This document shows, one piece after another, positions 35,391-42,767 of a stretch of 64,000 bases of DNA; the first letter of the stretch is position 1, and every line of letters starts with the position of its first letter. Origin of the DNA: CBFDBF01 sp050304615 (lineage in GTDB: Bacteria; Pseudomonadota; Gammaproteobacteria; Chromatiales; Chromatiaceae); the NCBI GenBank assembly GCA_050304615.1, contig JBNLDW010000009.1, positions 62,001-126,000 of the forward strand. Direction: 5' to 3'. The position numbers and the translations under genes are program-made. Below the pieces are notes generated by a model. That model searched no databases, had not been told where the DNA came from, and saw only the letters and a program-made list of their open reading frames with translations.

Positions 35391-36734
35391 ATGTTGCGAT
35401 ATACATCAAAGATAGGGGTTAAGGGAATGGCCGCGCTTTTCTCGGCTTTGCTACTATTTGGTTCCTCTTCTGTGCTGGCGCAAACCCTGGACGAGGCGGT
35501 GCAGCAGGCGGTGACCGACTATCCGACCATGCAGCAGGGTCGTCACGAGAGCCAGGCCATCGAGGCAGACCTGCAAAATGGTCGCTCCCGCTATTATCCA
35601 TCTGTCGATCTGGAGCTCGCTCGTGGCCGTGAACGGACTGATAATCCTACAACCAGAGCCAACGGTTTTGACGATCGCTGGTTGACCCGCACAGAGCGCA
35701 AGCTAACAGTTGTTGAGACCATCTTTGATGGTTTTGACCGGGAGGCGGATATAGACGAGCAGAAGGCGCTGCTGCGTGGTTCCGGCTACCACATACGGGA
35801 CGTGGCAGAGACCTTGGCTGCAGATGTCTCCTTTGCCTACATAAATGTTCTGCGACACGAAAAGATCCTGCGACTTGCTCAAGAGAACCTGAAGGTGCAC
35901 AAAAGGATACTAGGGAATGTAAAGGAGCGGGTGAATGCAGGGCAGTCAGGAGTCGGTGATCTGGAGCAGGCCAAGACTCGCTTGGCCGAGGCAAAGGCCC
36001 GTATAACCGAAATTAAGACCGATATGGACCAGGCCAGAATCAGCTTTAACCGGATAGTTGGACATATGCCTGAAGGTCTGGCCATGCCTAAATTTAACGA
36101 TGGGCTGCTGCCAGAGAGTGTTGATGTGGCTGTTGCTACCGCCAATGATCACAACCCGGTCATTCATCGTGCCACTGCACAGATGGATGCCAGTAAGGAG
36201 AGGATCAGGTCGGCACGCTCAGAGATGTATCCCAGCCTATATCTTGAGTTGGCTGCTACTGATGATGACAATCTGGATGGTGTCCGTGGTGAGAACGGTG
36301 ATCTGTCTGCAATGCTGCGCCTGAAGTGGAATCTGTTTCGCGGTGGTTCCGACCATTACGCAGGAAAGGCGGCAGCACAGCGTCACAGTAAGAGCATGTA
36401 TGCGGTGGCGCAGGTCAGACGTGAGGTAGAAGAGTCTGTGCGTCGTGCCTGGAGTAGTCTGAAGCATCAGGATGAGGAGGTAGTGAGCCGCAAAAGCCAG
36501 GTTCAATCCAATGGACAGGTGGTTGATGTCTACCGGGAAGAGTTTAACGTGGGGCAGCGTGATCTGCTTGATCTACTGGATTCCGAGAATGAGTTGTTTG
36601 TTGCCCGCTCAAAACTCATCTCTGCTCAGAGTTCAGCGCTCTATGCCAGATACCTGCTGCTTGCGAGCATGGGGAAGATCACAGAGACTATGAAGATTGA
36701 GTTTCCGCCAGAGGCCGCATTGGCTGCCGATTGA
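35391..36734 (+). CDS. lapE: TolC-family outer-membrane protein of the type I secretion system (LapE-like)
   Basis: This 447-residue protein forms the outer-membrane channel of the type I secretion system. A signal peptide (about 1-30, ending VLA-QT) precedes two TolC-type repeats of long helices. Typical blocks are AVTDYPTM near the start, LRHEKILRLAQENLKVH in the middle and NVGQRDLLDLLDSENELF near residue 385. In Lap systems this channel also holds the adhesin in place by its retention module. It precedes the LuxR-type gene, lapB and lapC. A terminator directly after it suggests partial uncoupling from those genes. Confidence 0.93.
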   Translation: MLRYTSKIGVKGMAALFSALLLFGSSSVLAQTLDEAVQQAVTDYPTMQQGRHESQAIEADLQNGRSRYYPSVDLELARGRERTDNPTTRANGFDDRWLTRTERKLTVVETIFDGFDREADIDEQKALLRGSGYHIRDVAETLAADVSFAYINVLRHEKILRLAQENLKVHKRILGNVKERVNAGQSGVGDLEQAKTRLAEAKARITEIKTDMDQARISFNRIVGHMPEGLAMPKFNDGLLPESVDVAVATANDHNPVIHRATAQMDASKERIRSARSEMYPSLYLELAATDDDNLDGVRGENGDLSAMLRLKWNLFRGGSDHYAGKAAAQRHSKSMYAVAQVRREVEESVRRAWSSLKHQDEEVVSRKSQVQSNGQVVDVYREEFNVGQRDLLDLLDSENELFVARSKLISAQSSALYARYLLLASMGKITETMKIEFPPEAALAAD

Positions 36735-36758
36735 TTTTAACTACAGCACAAATCTTGC

Positions 36759-36787
36759 AGCCCCTCTCTCCCCTGGATTGAGGGGCT
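36759..36787 (+). terminator. Terminator after lapE
   Basis: AGCCCCTC pairs with GAGGGGCT and the stem is followed by TTCTTATTA. It ends or attenuates the lapE transcript before the LuxR-type gene. Confidence 0.8.
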
Positions 36788-36812
36788 TTCTTATTATGTA
36801 CAGGATGCGCTG

Positions 36813-36837
36813 CCCCCTCCCGCTTGTGGGGAGAGGG
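36813..36837. repeat. Palindromic repeat unit (imperfect)
   Basis: CCCCCTCCCGCTTGTGGGGA followed by GAGGG is another imperfect copy of the dispersed palindrome. It lies in the 255-base gap between lapE and the LuxR-type gene. Confidence 0.65.
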
Positions 36838-36989
36838 ACAAAGTAGTGGATAAATAAGAGTTTCCTTAAGTATTTACTATAATTGTCGATAACAGGGGCG
36901 GTGGAAAATTTTATGAAGTCGGCCGTTTTAATGGAACCTATAGCCGGATAATAGGGCTAATAGATCGTATCAATCATTGCCAGGAGAGG

Positions 36990-38051
36990 TTGTTGACAAC
37001 AGCTGAGGCACAAGCAGCAACAACAGATCATGTGGGTGACCACAAGGCTTTGCGGGTTCTTTGTTTCGGTGAGCTGCCAGATGCGGGTCTGCCGTTACCT
37101 GTGGAGGGGGAACAGTTAACTATTAACTTTGAGTTGTATCTATCTGGCCGCCACGGTTCTCCCACCCGTGAGTCACTGCAGGGTTATGATCTGTTGCTAC
37201 TCTTTCTGGCCACAAACCACTGCGACAGCATCAAGCAGTTTGGCCTACCTGATGGAGTCACCCGTGATTTTCCCATGGTGGTAGTGGTGCCAACCTTCGA
37301 TTCGCTGCTTGCAGTACAGCTGTTAAGTTGGGGTGTGGAGGAGGTTATCCCTGTCTCCGAATACAACAGCTCCAGGATACAACACGCCCTGCTCTCTACG
37401 ATTACTAGATTCAAGCGCAATCACAAACCGGCAAATCGCAGCAATGATGTTATAGCAGCAGTGGAGCAGAAGGCGTTACAGGCCCTAAACGGCCTCCCTT
37501 TTGGGGTGCTGCTGGCTGACCGTGAATCCAGAGTGCTATTTATGAACGCATCTGCCCGCCAGATATGCGCCGGCGAGGGGGAGCTCTACATCTCCAGTGA
37601 CAAGGTATGTTGTGTGCGTAACCAGAATGATAATGCCGCCTTACATCGGCTTATTCGTGAGGTGTCAGATGAGGAGGAGAGCCAGCAGGAGGGCAATTAC
37701 ATGCTACAAATTTCTGGTAGTGATGGTGCTCCTCTTACCCTTCTTGCGGTGCCAGTAGGGAGTCAGGCAGAGCAACATGGGGTGGCGCTGTTCCTGGATA
37801 GTGGAGGTGGCTTTTTTGAGATTTCATCCGAGGCGATTAAACGAGTCTATAGTCTGACCGAATCAGAGACAGAGCTGCTGTTAAAGTTGGTGCAAGGAGA
37901 TACTCTGGCGGAGATTGCGGAGTATCGGGATGTTACTATACATACCGTCCGGGCCCAGTTGAAATCGGTTTTTACCAAGACCGGTACCCAACGTCAGGCT
38001 GGATTGATCAAGAAGGTATTGACCGGGCCGGCGGCCCTGATGCATAGATAA
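36990..38051 (+). CDS. LuxR-type regulator inside the type I secretion locus
   Basis: This 353-residue protein has three parts. Residues 1-150 look like a receiver-type fold without a clear phospho-Asp. Residues 165-280 look like a PAS domain (GVLLADRESRVLFMNASARQIC). A LuxR-type helix-turn-helix occupies about 285-345 (SLTESETELLLKLVQGDTLAEIA, then HTVRAQLKSVFTKTGT). Translation starts at TTG, either 36990 or 36993, with GGAGAGG directly upstream. It probably controls surface-protein or secretion genes nearby. It sits 27 bases before lapB, and the ligand or signal is unknown. Confidence 0.82.
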   Translation: MLTTAEAQAATTDHVGDHKALRVLCFGELPDAGLPLPVEGEQLTINFELYLSGRHGSPTRESLQGYDLLLLFLATNHCDSIKQFGLPDGVTRDFPMVVVVPTFDSLLAVQLLSWGVEEVIPVSEYNSSRIQHALLSTITRFKRNHKPANRSNDVIAAVEQKALQALNGLPFGVLLADRESRVLFMNASARQICAGEGELYISSDKVCCVRNQNDNAALHRLIREVSDEEESQQEGNYMLQISGSDGAPLTLLAVPVGSQAEQHGVALFLDSGGGFFEISSEAIKRVYSLTESETELLLKLVQGDTLAEIAEYRDVTIHTVRAQLKSVFTKTGTQRQAGLIKKVLTGPAALMHR

Positions 38052-38078
38052 TAGAAACCGGAGTCAGAACAAAACACA

Positions 38079-40310
38079 ATGTCATCCAAATCAGAGAGGC
38101 GAAAGAGAGCGGCGGAGATGGCAGCTGCCGAGCCGAGTCCGTGGTCGGTATACGTTGCGGATATCGACAATGAGGCGGAAGATCCCCTGTTGGGCGCGCT
38201 GGTAGCATTGACCAAACATTACGGACGTCCACGCACCATCAATGCACTGCGTGCCGGCTTGCCGCTGGAAGATGGGCGGATGTCCCCCAACCTGTTTGTA
38301 CGGGCAGCGGAACGGGCTGGCTTTGCTGCCCGGGTCACTTCTCGCAGTTTGCGCGCAATTCCAAAGATGGTATTGCCAGTGGTCATAATGCTCAAGGGGC
38401 GGGATGCCTGTATCTTGATACGGCGCTTCAAGGAGAAGGGGCGGGAGTATGCGGAGTTGCTATTCCCCCATACGGGTGGTGGAGTAGACTGTGTGTTGCT
38501 GGCCGAACTTGAGGAGCTGTATAGCGGCTATAGCATCTTCATAAAGCCAGAGTTCCACTTTAAACACCGGGTAGAACAGGAGAAGAAACAGCATATTAGC
38601 TCCTGGTTCTGGGGTACCCTTAAACTGTTCTGGAGGACCTATACCCAGGCGCTGCTCGCGGCGGTACTGATCAACATCTTTGTCCTGGCCAGCCCCCTGT
38701 TTGTGATGAATGTATATGATCGGGTGGTGCCCAATCAGGCCGAGGCGACCCTGTGGGTACTGGCCTTGGGTGTTGTGCTGGTAATACTATTTGATTTTCT
38801 GTTGAAGACTCTGCGGGCCTATTTTGTGGATAGTGCCGGCAAACGAGCCGATGTACTGCTCTCTAGCCGAATCTTTGAGCAGGTGTTGAATATCAAGCTC
38901 CACGCCTGCCCACCATCATCCGGGGCCTTTGCCAACCGTCTGCGTGAGTTTGAGACACTGCGTGAGTTTTTTAGCTCTGCTGCAGTTATCGCAATGGTGG
39001 ACCTGCCATTTATCTTTCTGTTCCTGCTGATTATCTATATGATCGGTGGCGTGGTGGTGCTAGCACCCGCTATAGCAGTACCTCTGGTGCTATTTACCGG
39101 GGTCATGTTGCAGCGTTCTCTCCGTCAGGCAATAGGCCAAGAGATCGATCAGAAATCGCAGAAACATGGAGTGATTCTGGAGACTATTGGTGCCCTCGAA
39201 ACGGTCAAGGCACTAGGTGCTGAGAGTAGGATGCAGCGCGACTGGGAACGTTTTGTCGGGCGTGCGGCTAAGACCAGTCTTGGGGTGCGTCTGGTGGCCT
39301 CGACCGGCATCAATTTTTCCCAGGTGGTGATGCAGCTGGTAACGGTGGGTGTGATCCTGCTCGGGGTCTATCAGATCATCCAGGGTGAAATGACTATTGG
39401 TGCCCTGATTGCATGCACTATTATTGCCGGTCGCAGTATGGCGCCTCTGGGGCAGATTGCGGGCCTGCTAAGTCGTTATAACCAGGCTATGGAGGCGCTC
39501 AAATCCCTCAACGACATCATGCAACTGCCGGTAGAGCGGGGCAGGAGCAAGAATTTTCTGAGTCGTCCGGAGATAAAGGGAAACATAGAGTTTAAGGATG
39601 TCTCTTTCGCCTATCCCGGTTCCGAAGTAGCGGCCATAAATAATATTTCGCTCCAGATCAGGCCGGGTGAGAAGGTGGCTATGATCGGTCCGGTAGGGTC
39701 GGGCAAGACCACGATGGCTCGTCTGATTGCCGGTCTATATGAGCCGAGCCATGGGGCGGTGCTGCTGGACAATACCGATTTGCGGCAGATCGATCCATCC
39801 GACGTCCGCTCGCACATTGGAGTGGTGATGCAGGAGGTGATCCTGTTCCAGGGGAGTGTGCGGGACAATATATCTATCGGCGCTCCCTTTGCCGATGATG
39901 CCATGATCTTGCGGGCCTCCATGCTGGCCGGGGTGCATGATTTTGTCTCGCGTCATCCCCAGGGTTATGACTGGGTCGTGGGTGAGAGGGGCCAGGCCCT
40001 ATCTGGTGGACAGCGTCAGGCCATAGGATTGGCGCGGGCGCTGCTATCCAATCCGCAAATACTGCTGATGGATGAACCCACAAGCATGATGGATATGCCG
40101 TCAGAGAAGGCATTTATGCAGCGTCTTGGCCAGGTGTTGGGAGATAAGACCCTGATACTGGTCACCCATCGGCCGACCCTGCTCTCCCTGGTAGACAGGA
40201 TTATCATCCTCGGCAGTGGCTCTGTGGTAAAAGATCAGCCACGCGAGGCGGTGATGAATATGGCTGCAGCGGCGACTAAGGCCAGTCAGTCACGGGAGGC
40301 AGGGACATGA
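38079..40310 (+). CDS. lapB: Type I secretion ABC transporter (LapB-like)
   Basis: This 743-residue inner-membrane transporter energises type I secretion. A C39-peptidase-like domain (about 30-155) lacks the catalytic Cys and is thus the non-proteolytic type that binds substrate. The membrane domain spans about 175-460 and the ATPase domain about 490-725. Walker A reads GPVGSGKTT, the signature LSGGQRQ and Walker B ILLMDEPTS. Its stop overlaps the lapC start as ATGA, so the two are coupled. The likely cargo is the small LapA-like protein. Confidence 0.95.
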   Translation: MSSKSERRKRAAEMAAAEPSPWSVYVADIDNEAEDPLLGALVALTKHYGRPRTINALRAGLPLEDGRMSPNLFVRAAERAGFAARVTSRSLRAIPKMVLPVVIMLKGRDACILIRRFKEKGREYAELLFPHTGGGVDCVLLAELEELYSGYSIFIKPEFHFKHRVEQEKKQHISSWFWGTLKLFWRTYTQALLAAVLINIFVLASPLFVMNVYDRVVPNQAEATLWVLALGVVLVILFDFLLKTLRAYFVDSAGKRADVLLSSRIFEQVLNIKLHACPPSSGAFANRLREFETLREFFSSAAVIAMVDLPFIFLFLLIIYMIGGVVVLAPAIAVPLVLFTGVMLQRSLRQAIGQEIDQKSQKHGVILETIGALETVKALGAESRMQRDWERFVGRAAKTSLGVRLVASTGINFSQVVMQLVTVGVILLGVYQIIQGEMTIGALIACTIIAGRSMAPLGQIAGLLSRYNQAMEALKSLNDIMQLPVERGRSKNFLSRPEIKGNIEFKDVSFAYPGSEVAAINNISLQIRPGEKVAMIGPVGSGKTTMARLIAGLYEPSHGAVLLDNTDLRQIDPSDVRSHIGVVMQEVILFQGSVRDNISIGAPFADDAMILRASMLAGVHDFVSRHPQGYDWVVGERGQALSGGQRQAIGLARALLSNPQILLMDEPTSMMDMPSEKAFMQRLGQVLGDKTLILVTHRPTLLSLVDRIIILGSGSVVKDQPREAVMNMAAAATKASQSREAGT

Positions 40311-41632
40311 ACCAGCAGAGAGACTGGTCAGATGCAGATTTTGCCTCCGAGATGGATGCCGCCATGGTACAGGGGGCAGATCCTCGCTCCAGATTACTGC
40401 TCTTTGCTATCGCACTATTTTTTTTAGTAGCGCTACTCTGGGCCAAGCTCGCGATTATTGATGAGGTAACTCACGCAGACGGTAAGGTGATCCCATCCTC
40501 GCAGGTGCAGGTCATTCAAAATCTGGAGGGGGGCATTCTCAAGGAAGTGTTGGTAGAAGAGGGCGGATTTGTAGAGGCGGGAGATGTGGTTTTGCGCATT
40601 GATGATACCAGCCACGCCGCAAGTTTTGGCGAACTCCAGGCGCGCAATGCCAGCCTGCTGGGGGAGATCCAGCGGTTGCAGGCGGAGGCAGAAGGGACCC
40701 CGCTGGTCTACTCCGACAATATGAAGAAGGAGCATGACGGTGTGGTAGAGGATCAGCAGGCGCTTTATGGTGCCAGGGAGGCTGAACTTGGTGCCCAGCT
40801 GGCTATCCTGCAGCAGCAGTTGGAGCAGCGGGAACAGGAGAAAGCGGAGTTGGTGAGCAAAATAACCCTGGCTGAAGAGGGCCTCAGTATCGCCAACGAG
40901 GAGTTGGCCATTACCGCGCCGCTAGTAGAGAAAAAGATCGTCTCCAAGGTGAAGTTGCTGCAGCTGCGGCGGGAGATCAATGGGCTTGAAGGTGACATCA
41001 GTGCCGCCAAGCTGGCACTGCCAAGGGCTGAATCAGCCATCGCCGAGGCGCGACAGCGGGTGGAGGAGAAACGGCAGAACCAGAAATCCGGTATCCTGGG
41101 TGAACTTTCCCAGCGCCGTGCCGAACAGCAGGCCGTCCAGGAGGCTATAATCGCGGCCAAAGACAAGGTGGCACGCACCGAGGTACGGTCGCCGGTCAAA
41201 GGGGTGGTAAAAGAGCTGAAGATTCGTACCGTTGGTGGAGTAATCAAACCGGGTGAGGATCTGATGGAGATCATACCAATAGAGGACAACCTGCGGATAG
41301 AGGCGCAGGTGCGACCAGCCGATATTGCCTTCCTGCGCCCGGAACAGGAGGCGATGGTCAAGTTTACCGCCTATGACTTCTCGGTCTATGGTGGGCTGCC
41401 GGGCAAGGTGGAGCGGATCAGCGCCGACACCATACTGGATGAGCAGGGTGAGGCGTTCTACAAGGTGATAGTCCGCACCGAAACGAACAATCTCACCAGG
41501 GGAGGAGAAAATCTACCGATCATCCCAGGCATGGTGGCCACGGTGGATGTTATAACCGGCGAAAAGAGTGTGCTGGACTATCTGCTAAAGCCGATCATCA
41601 AGGCACAGCAACAGGCCTTGAGAGAACGATAA
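40307..41632 (+). CDS. lapC: HlyD-family periplasmic adaptor (LapC-like)
   Basis: This 441-residue membrane-fusion protein connects LapB with LapE. One membrane helix lies at about 28-48. A lipoyl-like half follows (VIPSSQVQVIQNLEGGILKE, about 64-83), then a long coiled coil (about 105-290) and a C-terminal beta-barrel region with the family block VRPADIAFLRPEQEA. It ends the secretion operon. Confidence 0.95.
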   Translation: MNQQRDWSDADFASEMDAAMVQGADPRSRLLLFAIALFFLVALLWAKLAIIDEVTHADGKVIPSSQVQVIQNLEGGILKEVLVEEGGFVEAGDVVLRIDDTSHAASFGELQARNASLLGEIQRLQAEAEGTPLVYSDNMKKEHDGVVEDQQALYGAREAELGAQLAILQQQLEQREQEKAELVSKITLAEEGLSIANEELAITAPLVEKKIVSKVKLLQLRREINGLEGDISAAKLALPRAESAIAEARQRVEEKRQNQKSGILGELSQRRAEQQAVQEAIIAAKDKVARTEVRSPVKGVVKELKIRTVGGVIKPGEDLMEIIPIEDNLRIEAQVRPADIAFLRPEQEAMVKFTAYDFSVYGGLPGKVERISADTILDEQGEAFYKVIVRTETNNLTRGGENLPIIPGMVATVDVITGEKSVLDYLLKPIIKAQQQALRER

Positions 41633-41953
41633 TAACCGTAAGTTCGGACAAATAGCCTCTAATTTCGGGGAAAGACGCGTTTAGGAACGGTAATCCTGTA
41701 AAATTGGTAAAAATTCACACTTTTATGCGAACTATTACCCAAATGGGGGATGCGTAGGCCACCATTTGAGCAAATACTGAATTCCAGGTAGCATGCAGAT
41801 TGCGCTATAAATCGCTGGCATATAGCGATTTTTTCTGGTTTTGTGGTAGAATTTCACGAAATATATGGTACTATATGAGTAGTGTGAACCGGGTCACGCT
41901 TTCGAAACAGAGTGGCCCGATAGGCTGATCAAGGCAACGGGGTATAGGCGGTT
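41633..41953. promoter_or_regulatory. Upstream region of the VPLPA-CTERM gene with a shared 19-bp motif
   Basis: This 321-base gap contains TTACCCAAATGGGGGATGC at 41735-41753, which matches the motif before the LapA-like gene in 18 of 19 positions. AT-rich DNA surrounds it. No terminator after lapC is obvious. A ribosome-site-like GGCGG precedes the ATG at 41954. Confidence 0.6.
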
Positions 41954-42589
41954 ATGAAGAAGACAACACTAACTATTAAGGCTTTGGCATTCGTGCTGCT
42001 GTGGTTTGGCCTCGTTGGCACATCCAGCGCCCTGTCGGTGACGGATGATAACTATGTAGGGGATATGGTACGTCTGGTAGGTGGTGCGCCAAACATTGGA
42101 CCACTTGGAGTTGCCCCTGAAACTTTGACAACTGCATTTATCACCAATTACCACAACACTGGTGCGCCTATTATGGGCAATTTTGATGCTTCATGGACCG
42201 ACCCCGCTCCAGTTTCGCACCTCTATCGTATGGATCTGGCGTTAGACCTGATACTGGATATGACCATGGAGTTTAGGGCCGACGACCCTATGACCATCAC
42301 ATTCTTCGATGGTGCGGGTGTACAGCAGATGCAACAGTTAGTGCATTTTGGTGGTGGCAACGCACAGGAGACTCAGATCTTTAATGATGTAGTATCCCTG
42401 AATGCAGGTATAGCTTGGATGTTGGTGGAGGCGTCAGTGAACCCCAATCCGGATCAAAATGGGGGGATTAATGGGATGTATGCGATTAAGCTTGCGGGTA
42501 CGGCGGTTCCCCTACCCCCAGCACTGCTGCTGTTCGGCTCTTCACTATTAGGTTTTATTACCCTCGGTTGGCGACGGAGTAAAGCATAG
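41954..42589 (+). CDS. VPLPA-CTERM sorting-domain protein
   Basis: This 211-residue envelope protein has a signal peptide (about 1-26, ending SSA-LS). It ends in a PEP-CTERM-type sorting tail: VPLPPA (about 186-191), a hydrophobic helix, then RRSK. Such tails are processed by exosortases and occur on proteins tied to extracellular polysaccharide and biofilm. The middle part is not recognised. No exosortase gene is in the window, so it must lie elsewhere. The gene follows the secretion genes and shares a promoter-region motif with the LapA-like gene. Confidence 0.85.
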   Translation: MKKTTLTIKALAFVLLWFGLVGTSSALSVTDDNYVGDMVRLVGGAPNIGPLGVAPETLTTAFITNYHNTGAPIMGNFDASWTDPAPVSHLYRMDLALDLILDMTMEFRADDPMTITFFDGAGVQQMQQLVHFGGGNAQETQIFNDVVSLNAGIAWMLVEASVNPNPDQNGGINGMYAIKLAGTAVPLPPALLLFGSSLLGFITLGWRRSKA

Positions 42590-42621
42590 GTCCAGAAAGA
42601 AGACCTATAGATGTACCCATA

Positions 42622-42655
42622 TCACCCCGGCATCTGCTGGGGTGAGTTGTTTCTG
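42622..42655 (+). terminator. Terminator after the VPLPA-CTERM gene
   Basis: TCACCCC pairs with GGGGTGA, and an inner GCA/TGC pairing extends the stem. The tail GTTGTTTCT is T-rich. Confidence 0.7.
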
Positions 42656-42701
42656 GCCCCCGGCACATGGGGGCCCCCTGTATCTACCCTCATCTATTTC
42701 C

Positions 42702-42728
42702 CTTGAATTCCAGGGTCATCTCCCCAAT
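42702..42728 (+). promoter_or_regulatory. Sigma-32-type heat-shock promoter of clpB
   Basis: CTTGAAT at 42702-42708 and CCCCAAT at 42722-42728 are separated by 13 bases. This closely matches the heat-shock consensus CTTGAAA-N13-CCCCAT. The clpB ATG lies 39 bases downstream, which fits a short leader. Confidence 0.85.
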
Positions 42729-42767
42729 CTGGTTGTGTATTGAACAACAGATTTGGAGCAAGTTGCC

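Noticed and set aside
38079..38550. Active C39 leader peptidase in LapB (bacteriocin exporter)
   Set aside because: The catalytic Cys is absent from the N-terminal domain, and the genomic context is Lap-type secretion.
41840..41953. Cyclic di-GMP (GEMM) riboswitch before the VPLPA-CTERM gene
   Set aside because: Only a GAAA-like fragment is present; the conserved core bases of the GEMM class are missing.
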